From NCBI RefSeq assembly GCF_029906345.1, contig NZ_JARYGY010000002.1, positions 39,710 through 103,709 on the forward strand: DNA of 64,000 nt. The letters are read 5' to 3'. This DNA comes from Aquimarina mycalae. Lineage in GTDB: Bacteria > Bacteroidota > Bacteroidia > Flavobacteriales > Flavobacteriaceae. The first letter of the stretch is position 1. Each line of letters starts with the position of its first letter. The translations under genes were made by a program, and so were the position numbers. The notes beneath the pieces were generated by a model, which was not told the DNA's origin, did no database searches, and saw nothing but the letters and a program-made list of their open reading frames with translations. Positions 25,468 to 32,135 of this stretch are shown in pieces.

Positions 25468-25926
25468 TTAGTCGAGATCTATGATTCCTCTATAGTAATT
25501 TATTTGAGCAATTCCTAAGTGACCATTTTCAGTACATTTTTCAATCATTATGTTTCTTCCTTTGGATAATTCAAGTAAAAAATAATTCTCATATCCATTT
25601 ATTGTGATCTTTACTTTATAATCTTTACTGTTAAGATATTGTGTAACTTGCTTTCTTTTGTCTTTCGTTTGGATTATAATCTTTCCTTCGTTTTTATATT
25701 CGAAATACGAAAAGTAATATCCTGTACTTCCGATAATTTTGTCAGACGTTATAATTTCGTTTTGAAATATTTTTGCTCCATTTAATTCAATTGAAATTTC
25801 GTCATTTTTGAAGCAGCTTCCAAGGGAAATCGAAAAGTCATTTTTATTTTTTGATACTTTTTCTTGAAGAGTAGTTTTACAACCAATCAACAGTATTAAA
25901 ATCAGTATTGATGTTATTTTTTTCAT
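25468..25926 (-). CDS. Small lipoprotein of unknown function
   Basis: The start at 25926 gives a lipoprotein signal (MKKITSILILILLIGC, Cys16); an upstream Met at 25956 would lie inside the neighbouring inverted repeat. About 150 residues remain, rich in Lys, Ile and Asn, with no recognised domain. It probably faces the periplasm or is surface attached. It is bounded on both sides by intergenic elements (25330-25463 and 25951-26037), consistent with a single-gene cassette. Confidence 0.65.
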   Translation of the reverse strand: MKKITSILILILLIGCKTTLQEKVSKNKNDFSISLGSCFKNDEISIELNGAKIFQNEIITSDKIIGSTGYYFSYFEYKNEGKIIIQTKDKRKQVTQYLNSKDYKVKITINGYENYFLLELSKGRNIMIEKCTENGHLGIAQINYYRGIIDLD

Positions 25927-25950
25927 ACTCACAATGTTCTTCTTCAAATG

Positions 25951-26037
25951 TGCCACAACGTCTCGGCTATGAGTAGTTGCGTGGATTAAAACTTAACTTG
26001 GTGTGTACTTGCAATTACTTATAGCCATTGTTGTGCA
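25951..26037 (-). repeat. attC-like element with long arms
   Basis: The clearest element of the array. GGCTATGAGTAGTTGC (25965-25980) pairs with GCAATTACTTATAGCC (26011-26026) over 16 bases with two mismatches. The outer CACAAC (25954-25959) pairs with GTTGTG (26030-26035). Unequal unpaired bases lie between the boxes. In gene orientation it starts seven bases after the stop of the HEPN gene. Confidence 0.75.
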
Positions 26038-26043
26038 TAGTTT

Positions 26044-26628
26044 TTATTCCATTAGTCTAAACCAATCTTTAACAGTCAATTCCAATCTCACAACTTCATC
26101 TTCTGCTAATGGACTACAATGTGCTATTGGTCCTCTTAATTGATTTAAATTGGTCATTATTCGTTGAAATGACCTTTGACCTCTTTTAAATAAGACTTCA
26201 AATGCCTCCCAATTCCCGCTAACAATTTGACTTAATTCTCCAAAGGTTGTGTAGTCAATTTTGTTTTCTGAACGAATTGTAAATCCTGAATCCTCATCTC
26301 GTTTGATATTCGAATCCACATTATTTCGAATAGCCTCTTTTACTTGTTCGTCCCACCAATTTTCTCCATATTTTTCTTCCATCAATTCTGAAATCAGTTT
26401 ACGTATAGATTTCTCAAGACAATAAAAAACTTCATAATGTTCTGCCATTGCATTGGCTTCTTTTCTAAATTCAGAGTCGAATTGCAGATAATATTCTTTC
26501 TTTTGAACTTCCTCTTTGGGACTTCTCCCTAAATTGACATCATAGTCTTTCTCAACCTTATCTAGATGGTGCTCCGTTAAAGAGTTAGCCATACTAAAGA
26601 GCTTTATTTTATCTAATTTACTCATCAA
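26044..26628 (-). CDS. Swt1-type HEPN domain protein
   Basis: A 194-residue helical soluble protein. The C-terminal half fits the Swt1-family HEPN domain: a helix with VFYCLEKSIRKLISELM, then the signature RGPIAH (Arg165-x4-His170) in NQLRGPIAHCSPL. RX4-6H is the catalytic motif of HEPN ribonucleases in toxin-antitoxin and phage-defence systems. The start overlaps the DUF5343 gene by 11 bp, so the pair is translationally coupled. A stress or anti-phage function is plausible but inferred. Confidence 0.85.
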   Translation of the reverse strand: MMSKLDKIKLFSMANSLTEHHLDKVEKDYDVNLGRSPKEEVQKKEYYLQFDSEFRKEANAMAEHYEVFYCLEKSIRKLISELMEEKYGENWWDEQVKEAIRNNVDSNIKRDEDSGFTIRSENKIDYTTFGELSQIVSGNWEAFEVLFKRGQRSFQRIMTNLNQLRGPIAHCSPLAEDEVVRLELTVKDWFRLME

Positions 26629-27250
26629 GTAAGTTGTCTTTTAGTGACTTGAAAATAGCATCATAAATTGCAGGGTCATCTGTTTTTGGAAGCACCAAAT
26701 TGATGGTATAATTTAAACCGAGTTTTGGTTTTACTGTATTTGGGATATTCGGTACTTGACTGTTTGATTGAGTATTTTCTTTTTGCTTTGGTTTTGCCTC
26801 TATTTTAGCTGCTGGTTTTTTAGCCTCAAAATCAGCAAAGTCCTTAGCATTGTTAAAAGACCGAACAATAACTTTTACAGTATGGTTGTCGTGAGGTTTA
26901 CCCGTGATTTCACAAACTAATTTAGTTAGTTCTTTTGTAGCTAAATCTTGTGCATAAGCGTTTCGAGTAAATAATTCTTCATATCCAGATTTTAGGGCAT
27001 TTGCCATTGCTGCTCCTCTATAGTCTGGATTTCTAAAATTTTTGTAAATCTGTGTTGGTGTCCCATCAGCATTCAATAGTCCACACTTTTTTGCCCAAGA
27101 AATAAAAGTTCTTTGATTCCCTCCAGGAAAACCAAGTTTAGTGCCTAAAAAATCTCCATTGAAATTTTCTGGAACACTTGCCTCAATTATTTTATTCAAA
27201 ATTTTTGGGATTGAGCCTGGTGAACTCATATAAGGTAAATCTTTACTCAT
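26618..27250 (-). CDS. DUF5343 protein, partner of the HEPN gene
   Basis: A 210-residue soluble protein. The first 140 residues match DUF5343: LPYMSSPGSIPKILNKIIEA, FLGTKLGFPGGNQRTFISWAK, and LGLLNADGTPT-like CGLLNADGTPTQIYKNF. A Lys/Ala/Gln-rich linker (about 145-175) and a short beta-rich tail follow (NYTINLVLPKTDDPAIYDAIF). DUF5343 resembles winged-helix-like domains and often occurs beside Swt1-HEPN genes. It may be the antitoxin or sensor of the pair. The gene is preceded by the large element 27273-27447. Confidence 0.85.
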   Translation of the reverse strand: MSKDLPYMSSPGSIPKILNKIIEASVPENFNGDFLGTKLGFPGGNQRTFISWAKKCGLLNADGTPTQIYKNFRNPDYRGAAMANALKSGYEELFTRNAYAQDLATKELTKLVCEITGKPHDNHTVKVIVRSFNNAKDFADFEAKKPAAKIEAKPKQKENTQSNSQVPNIPNTVKPKLGLNYTINLVLPKTDDPAIYDAIFKSLKDNLLDE

Positions 27251-27272
27251 ATTTCTTTGTTTTTAAATTATG

Positions 27273-27447
27273 CACAACGTTTAATATATGTGTCGTGGCG
27301 AAGCAAATTGTTACCTAACCATCGACATTTCTGCGCAGATTTTATACTTTAATTTAGCTTTAAAATCACTGCGCCATCCTAAATATACAAGAACCCTTCG
27401 ATTAACCCCAAATTAGCCATGATCACATCATATAGTGTTGTATAACG
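27273..27447 (-). repeat. Large attC-like element
   Basis: In gene orientation it begins CGTTATACAACACTATATG and ends ATATTAAACGTTGTGC. Outer arms ACAAC (27274-27278) and GTTGT (27437-27441) pair. An inner stem GCGCAG-ATTTTA (27333-27344) pairs with TAAAATCACTGCGC (27361-27374), leaving two bases bulged. It separates the DUF5343/HEPN pair from the membrane protein at 27452. Confidence 0.6.
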
Positions 27448-27451
27448 TAAC

Positions 27452-27973
27452 TTATTTCTTAATAATTTTTAATAATTTCAATTCATCTATTAGTTTTTCA
27501 AAAGACCCCTCCGTCATTTCATTTTTATTAATTTTCATAGGTAAATTTTTTTGATTCTTTTCTACAAGAAATATAATGTCTGATTTTAATATACACTTAG
27601 CTATTTGAGACTTAAAAACAATTCTTTTTCTACCATTCTGATTAAATTCGAGAGATGTTGGTTCAAGTATTAAATTCATTTTTCCAAGAGTAATTTTCGA
27701 AAGACTTTTATTTAAGCTTTTAGTTATTACTAGTATGTCCAATATTTTAAAAAAAACAAAGCTCGAAATGAGAATGATTAATCCAAATCCCATACTAGTC
27801 ATAATTTTCCAATTCGTATATGATTGTAGACATAAAAACAAAATAATAGAGAACACTAATCCAATAACAAGTATTTTTAACGAGTTCTTATACTTATCTG
27901 TTAAGTAAAGTTTATAATCACTTATGAAATTCGATTTTTTGTAATCAATTAAGAAATTTATCTTTTTTTTCAA
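27452..27973 (-). CDS. Small membrane protein with soluble C-terminal domain
   Basis: A 173-residue protein with two adjacent membrane helices (about 32-52 and 57-80), followed by about 90 soluble residues of beta character (LGKMNLILEPTSLEFNQNGRKRIVFKSQIAKCILKSDIIFLVEKN). That layout resembles small PH-like membrane proteins of the YcxB type, but the match is not strong enough to claim. It is short and complete, and lies between two array elements. Confidence 0.6.
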   Translation of the reverse strand: MKKKINFLIDYKKSNFISDYKLYLTDKYKNSLKILVIGLVFSIILFLCLQSYTNWKIMTSMGFGLIILISSFVFFKILDILVITKSLNKSLSKITLGKMNLILEPTSLEFNQNGRKRIVFKSQIAKCILKSDIIFLVEKNQKNLPMKINKNEMTEGSFEKLIDELKLLKIIKK

Positions 27974-28031
27974 GTTCTCTTTTTTATGTTATACAACTAC
28001 TAAATAATAACAATTGCTGTTATTTCCTTTT

Positions 28032-28139
28032 GTAACTATTTACAATCCTTTGTACACGGATAAATTCGTACATTATCCACTATTATTTGCGACAAACGTT
28101 TTCTAAAGAAACGTAAATTCCTGTAAATAAAAAAACCAG
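28032..28139. repeat. Direct repeat, copy 1 (108 bp)
   Basis: This 108 bp segment recurs at 30860-30967 in the same orientation, with the same length and roughly 85 percent identity by eye. Shared runs include AACTATTTACAATCCTTTGT, CACGGATAAATTC and TTCTAAAGAAACGTAAATT. The end merges with the terminator hairpin at 28132. Both copies lie downstream of minus-strand genes (an esterase and the RluA-like gene side). Confidence 0.75.
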
Positions 28140-28161
28140 TAAAATGAGTTTTACTGGTTTT
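28132..28161 (-). terminator. Strong intrinsic terminator after the esterase gene
   Basis: AAAACCAGTAAAA (28132-28144), loop TGAG, TTTTACTGGTTTT (28149-28161): 13 perfect base pairs with T-runs on both sides. It lies about 80 nt downstream of the esterase stop and may act on both strands. Confidence 0.85.
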
Positions 28162-28238
28162 TGGGGTGTTGTGAAAGTATAATTTGGCTAATATCTACGT
28201 ATACTTCTTTATTTGATTACCATTTTAGAGTATTTCAT

Positions 28239-29459
28239 CTATTTCAATTTTTCTAATGCATTTTTGGCTTCTTTGTTTCCATCAATCTCGATAGCTTTTG
28301 TAAAGTATTCCATCGCCTTAGTTTTGTCTTTTTTTGCATTATAAAATTTACCTAATGCCAGATAGCTATTAGAATTGTTAGGATAAAAATCCAGATTCAT
28401 CTCATAATATGCTAATGCTTTTTTAGGAAGATTATGACCATCGAGCATATAAGAACCAATATCGTTTACCAGCGCCCAATCGGGTTTTACTTCACGGTTC
28501 ATATGATCGCTTAATTTTTTATAATGTGAATAAAACGGATCTATTAATTGCTTCACAGAATATATTTTTGGTGTATTAAAGCGCCACAATTCTGGAAAAG
28601 GAAACCAAGAAAAAATAGCCCGTAATCCATTATATTGGGCTGGTACAACAATACTTCCGTGATCTTCGTTTTTAAAATATTCCCAGGTAAAATTAAGTTC
28701 TTTACTGTTTTTTACTAGTATATCATGAAACTTTAAATTAGCTCTAATCTGCTCAGTAGGAACAGATTTGTCTTTTCTTACTTTTACGGTATCCATTGCC
28801 TTACCGATACTATTGGCAACTGCGATATACAATGATTTCTCTTTTCGGTTTCCTTTTTTAAGTAGGTCTTGTGTCTTTTTTACCAGATCTTCTTTATCCC
28901 ACCAAAGACTGGGATCTATTGCCAAATAATTATCAAAAATACTCTGGTGATATAAGAAAGAGTAAAGTACAAATAGACCACCTGTTGAATGACCAATAAT
29001 AGTACTGTTATTTTCTGTTGGGTATTTATTATTGATAAATGGTTTTAACTCTTTGTCTATAAATTTTATAAAATTACCAGCACCTCCAGAGGTCTCTGAT
29101 TTGCGTCCTCGCTGAAATTTTACATTCGTAGGTGTAAAATCTCTTGTTCTATCTATATTTGTAACTCCAACAATAATAGATTTAGGAATTTTTAACCGTG
29201 TTAATTGTTTTAGCATTCCAGTAACTGCATAAAACTGGTTAGAGGCATCTAACACATATATCACGGGATACTTTTTTGTAGCGTCAAAATCTTTGGGTGT
29301 ATGTATCCAAATTTCTCTTTGTTCTTGCAGTATTTCAGAATACAAACTATCTACGTTCCCTATTACCAGTTGTTTTTTATCATTCTGAGAGAATTGTCCA
29401 TGGCTTTTAAAGCAAATGATTAATAGCATTAATACAAGTAGTGATTTGTGTGCTTTCAT
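28239..29459 (-). CDS. Esterase (siderophore-esterase-like) with C-terminal TPR
   Basis: A 406-residue secreted protein (signal about 1-21, ending SHGQ). The N-terminal half is an alpha/beta hydrolase of the esterase D / IroE type: IYVLDASNQFYAV, IIGHSTGG (Ser158), AIDPSLWWDK, and a likely catalytic His in NEDHGSIV. The last 60 residues contain a tetratricopeptide repeat pair (ALAYYEMNLDFYPNNSNSYL, TKAMEYFTKAIEID). IroE/Fes relatives hydrolyse enterobactin-like siderophores; many flavobacterial members are unassigned. It directly follows marR with no gap and probably belongs to its regulon. Confidence 0.87.
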   Translation of the reverse strand: MKAHKSLLVLMLLIICFKSHGQFSQNDKKQLVIGNVDSLYSEILQEQREIWIHTPKDFDATKKYPVIYVLDASNQFYAVTGMLKQLTRLKIPKSIIVGVTNIDRTRDFTPTNVKFQRGRKSETSGGAGNFIKFIDKELKPFINNKYPTENNSTIIGHSTGGLFVLYSFLYHQSIFDNYLAIDPSLWWDKEDLVKKTQDLLKKGNRKEKSLYIAVANSIGKAMDTVKVRKDKSVPTEQIRANLKFHDILVKNSKELNFTWEYFKNEDHGSIVVPAQYNGLRAIFSWFPFPELWRFNTPKIYSVKQLIDPFYSHYKKLSDHMNREVKPDWALVNDIGSYMLDGHNLPKKALAYYEMNLDFYPNNSNSYLALGKFYNAKKDKTKAMEYFTKAIEIDGNKEAKNALEKLK

Positions 29460-29903
29460 TTAATTAATTTTACAGTTTTGAGTAATTTTATTTAAAATGG
29501 TTTTTAGTTGCATTAATTCATTTGGAGTGATACCATCGATAGCAATTTGTCTGTTTGTATTGATTATAGGGCTTAACTTTTTTAAAGAGATTTCTCCTTT
29601 ATTAGTGATTTTTAATACAGCTGCTCGTTTATCTTGTTCATTGACCGTTTTTATGATATATTCTTTTTTAATCATTAAACCAATGATACGTGTCATCGAA
29701 GCATAATCTTTAAATATTAAATCTGCAATTTCGGTTTGAGTAATTTGATTTTCACTAATGATCTGAAGTATTAAAGCCTGATCTACGGTAATATCTGAGA
29801 TTACTTTTTTAATTTCTCTTGCACTCAATTTCCTATATGCTTTTATAGCTTCTTCTATAGCATAAAATATAGTTGATGAGGGATTATTGACGTTCATAAG
29901 CAT
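29460..29903 (-). CDS. MarR-family transcriptional regulator
   Basis: A 147-residue winged-helix regulator: the recognition region ITQTEIADLIFKDYASMTRIIGLMIKKEYI and the wing EQDKRAAVLKITNKGEISLKKL are typical MarR features. The start may be the Met at 29903 or at 29897. Two palindromic sites lie immediately upstream (29908-29919 and 29934-29945). The esterase gene begins right after the stop, so the regulator and esterase form an operon, probably under autorepression. The inducing ligand is unknown. Confidence 0.92.
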   Translation of the reverse strand: MLMNVNNPSSTIFYAIEEAIKAYRKLSAREIKKVISDITVDQALILQIISENQITQTEIADLIFKDYASMTRIIGLMIKKEYIIKTVNEQDKRAAVLKITNKGEISLKKLSPIINTNRQIAIDGITPNELMQLKTILNKITQNCKIN

Positions 29904-29949
29904 TTACTTGATATATCAAACATACACATATATTTGATATATCAAGTAA
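29904..29949. promoter_or_regulatory. Twin MarR operators
   Basis: The perfect 12 bp palindrome TTGATATATCAA occurs twice, at 29908-29919 and 29934-29945, 26 bp centre to centre (about 2.5 helical turns). The outer flanks are also inverted: TTACTTGATATATCAAA (29904-29920) and its exact reverse complement at 29933-29949. The first site touches the marR start codon and would cover the ribosome binding region, fitting autorepression. The palindrome shape matches MarR-family operators. Confidence 0.8.
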
Positions 29950-30061
29950 ATTCATTGTTAAATTTTAAAAGTAAACTTAACACAAGCGTATAAGAAGTAA
30001 TTATAAGGATGTTGGTGGCGTATGTTTGTAGTGCTTAAAGGATTCAAACTTCTGATGAGTC

Positions 30062-30769
30062 TTATTTAAACTCATCTCCAAGCCATATCTCAAAATGTCG
30101 CGGTCTTATATTTGCATTAGGGTAGCGTTTACTCAAATCAACTACTTGGATTGAAGCTCCAAAATCTCTTACTACATTTACTATTTTTCTAGCTAATTTT
30201 AGTTCTTCTTTTTTAAATACTCTCAATTGAGATTCTTGAAAAGAATATTCCTTTAGCTCAATACCTGGAACACTAATACCATTTTCGAATTCACCTTCTT
30301 TTGATTCCAAAAAAGACTTTAATTCTTTAGCTCTGTTTCTTTGGTTTTTTTGATTAATATGAAAATAAACTCTAGAGAATAAATCTGTATCTAAATCTTT
30401 TAGCTGAGCGTTACTTTTTGAGTTTGATTTAATAGTTTCGAAAATTTCACCTGTCTTTATGGCTGTTTCAGAATCTTTTTCATCAGCCTGAACTCTTGAT
30501 AAGATAGGAATTAAACCATCGTCCAAAAGGTTTTTCCCTTGTAAATACACAGCATAATCAAAACCAGCTAACCTTAATTCGTCATTTTCGTTATTGCAAA
30601 GTTTTAAAAGTTCAATTGTATTTTGAAAATCTCTCTGATTTTTATTTGCAAGTTCTTTTTCTTGATTGAACTTTTGACCTACTAAAAAAATCGTTAGCGG
30701 AATTAAAATGGCTCCAATTATTTTACTAATTACTTCAAGTTTTGACCAAAAATCTTTATTGTCTGACAT
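30062..30769 (-). CDS. Single-pass membrane protein with soluble domain, unknown
   Basis: A 235-residue protein with one N-terminal membrane helix (about 15-33, IIGAILIPLTIFLVGQKF). A long helical region (about 34-120, NQEKELANKNQRDFQNTIELL) and a C-terminal domain of about 90 residues follow, with a mixed pattern ending RPRHFEIWLGDEFK. No family was recognised. The late segment (ELKLARKIVNVVRDFGASIQ) looks like a small alpha/beta domain. It is the first gene right of marR and has its own attC-like element upstream (30786-30849). Confidence 0.62.
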   Translation of the reverse strand: MSDNKDFWSKLEVISKIIGAILIPLTIFLVGQKFNQEKELANKNQRDFQNTIELLKLCNNENDELRLAGFDYAVYLQGKNLLDDGLIPILSRVQADEKDSETAIKTGEIFETIKSNSKSNAQLKDLDTDLFSRVYFHINQKNQRNRAKELKSFLESKEGEFENGISVPGIELKEYSFQESQLRVFKKEELKLARKIVNVVRDFGASIQVVDLSKRYPNANIRPRHFEIWLGDEFK

Positions 30770-30785
30770 AATCTCCTAGATGTTT

Positions 30786-30849
30786 GCTATCGTTATGGTA
30801 TATATTGTTACATCTGTTAGGATCGTATCATCATATACCAGTTATTGTC
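30786..30849 (-). repeat. attC-like element, sister of the one at 23463
   Basis: TGGTATAT (30796-30803) pairs perfectly with ATATACCA (30833-30840). In gene orientation it begins ACAATAACTGGTATATG and ends ATACCATAACGATAGC. The element at 23463-23532 has the same order of motifs with small insertions. It closes the right end of the accessory series. Confidence 0.65.
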
Positions 30850-30859
30850 ATTTACATTT

Positions 30860-30967
30860 GCAACTATTTACAATCCTTTGTGCACGGATAAATTCATATA
30901 TCATCAATTATTACTTTTTACAAACGCATTCTAAAGAAACGTAAATTTCCCTAAATAAAAAAACCAG
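30860..30967. repeat. Direct repeat, copy 2 (108 bp)
   Basis: Counterpart of 28032-28139, same orientation and length, about 85 percent identical by eye. Unlike copy 1 it is followed by only a degenerate hairpin (AAAACCAGCAAG without its full partner arm). The rest of the gap to the RluA-like gene (30968-31082) shows no gene. Confidence 0.75.
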
Positions 30968-31082
30968 CAAGATGTATCGTGTTAGTTTTTTGATGTATAT
31001 TTTGGTTGCATTATTGATCTTTTAGTTACCGCTTTGACAAGCTAATTGTGGCGACGAAGGGCTTGAGGGATTCGATAAAGTC

Positions 31083-31952
31083 CTACTCTATTTTAGTAGT
31101 AAATATTTTCTCAAATCTTTGAATAAACTCATCTTTAAAACAGACCTTTTTATTAGTATACGGATGTATAAAACCCAACGAATACGCATGCAAATACAAG
31201 CCCTTGCCTTTTAAAATTAAATGCTCCATTCCATATACTGCATCTCCTAGTATTGGATTCAATATACTGAGCAGATGTTTACGTAATTGATGCCTTCTTC
31301 CTGTTTGGGGTTTCAATTTTACCAGGTTTAATGTTCCGAATCTCTTGGAGAAAACGGATTCGAGAACTTTATAATTGGATTGAGATTGCTTACCATCAAT
31401 TTCTGAAGTGATGTTGCCTCCATCGTTCATTTCACCAATCGTAATCGCATAATATATTTTCTCAATCTTTTTATCCTCAAACATTTTATTTAAAACCCGA
31501 ATACTACTAGTTGTTTTCCCAACCAATAAAATACCTGTTGTTGCATAATCTAATCGATGAACGGGTTGAGGTTTTGTAGCATCAGGAAGATTACTTTGTT
31601 GAATATTTTGAGCTAAGGCATTGGCAATGGTTTTAAAACTATTACCGCTTACCAAAATACCAGCAGGTTTATGAATCACCGCTAAATGATCATCTTCAAA
31701 TAAAACCGTAAGTGGAAAAATCAACCTGTTATGAGCACTAACTTCTTCTGGAATACACAACTGTATGCATTCACCTCCTTGTAGCATAGTTCCCGAAGTT
31801 GCAATAACATCATTAACCTTAATGAACCCTTTCTTTATTGCTTTTTTTAGTGCTGACTTTGTTAACGCTGCAACAAAAATACCAACACCATATTCTTGTA
31901 GTCGAATTGGAGTGAGTGTGGTAGGAACAATATGAATTTTGGTTGGATGAAT
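31083..31952 (-). CDS. RluA-family pseudouridine synthase, no canonical start codon
   Basis: From the first ATG (31787) the product is a 234-residue RluA-type synthase: the HRLDYATTGILLVGK catalytic block (Asp) and KLKPQTGRRHQLRKHL. The frame stays open for 57 codons upstream to 31958 and there encodes the usual N-terminal S4-like domain (TPIRLQEYGVGIFVAA, KSALKKAIKKGFIKVND), but contains no ATG, GTG, TTG or CTG. The most likely start is ATT at 31952 or a neighbouring ATA. The enzyme would modify uridines in rRNA or tRNA. The full length matches relatives of about 285-290 residues. Confidence 0.8.
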   Translation of the reverse strand: MHPTKIHIVPTTLTPIRLQEYGVGIFVAALTKSALKKAIKKGFIKVNDVIATSGTMLQGGECIQLCIPEEVSAHNRLIFPLTVLFEDDHLAVIHKPAGILVSGNSFKTIANALAQNIQQSNLPDATKPQPVHRLDYATTGILLVGKTTSSIRVLNKMFEDKKIEKIYYAITIGEMNDGGNITSEIDGKQSQSNYKVLESVFSKRFGTLNLVKLKPQTGRRHQLRKHLLSILNPILGDAVYGMEHLILKGKGLYLHAYSLGFIHPYTNKKVCFKDEFIQRFEKIFTTKIE

Positions 31953-32052
31953 TATATTTTATTTTTTAAACGTTGATATGTAAAGATATAACTAAATGTA
32001 CCCTTTATCTTTATTCTAAAATATATTCTGAAAAAAAGCTAAATTTCTAAGT

Positions 32053-32088
32053 ATCAAAACCAGCAAAGTATGAACTGCTGGTTTTGAT
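32053..32088 (-). terminator. Intrinsic terminator
   Basis: ATCAAAACCAGCA (32053-32065) and TGCTGGTTTTGAT (32076-32088) form a 13 bp perfect stem with a 10-nt loop, 48 nt after the stop of the serine hydrolase gene at 32136. It is likely bidirectional and also lies ahead of the RluA-like gene. Confidence 0.75.
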
Positions 32089-32135
32089 GTGTAATTTACC
32101 CTTTGAGTGCTTCAGGGTTTAAGTAGGTAGCTGAT

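Noticed and set aside
29908..29945. attC-like element at the marR promoter
   Set aside because: The two palindromes are identical perfect operators and lack the outer boxes; an operator pair explains them better.
29950..30061. Another attC-like element downstream of the 235-residue protein gene
   Set aside because: The GCGTAT motifs there are in direct, not inverted, orientation and no arms pair.
17363..30849. CRISPR array
   Set aside because: The repeated elements are imperfect, differ in length and are separated by genes, with no regular short spacers.
16958..30850. Classical integron with integrase
   Set aside because: No tyrosine recombinase is encoded in the window and the boxes are GTTRTRY-like, not the usual GTTRRRY, so a canonical integron is not claimed.
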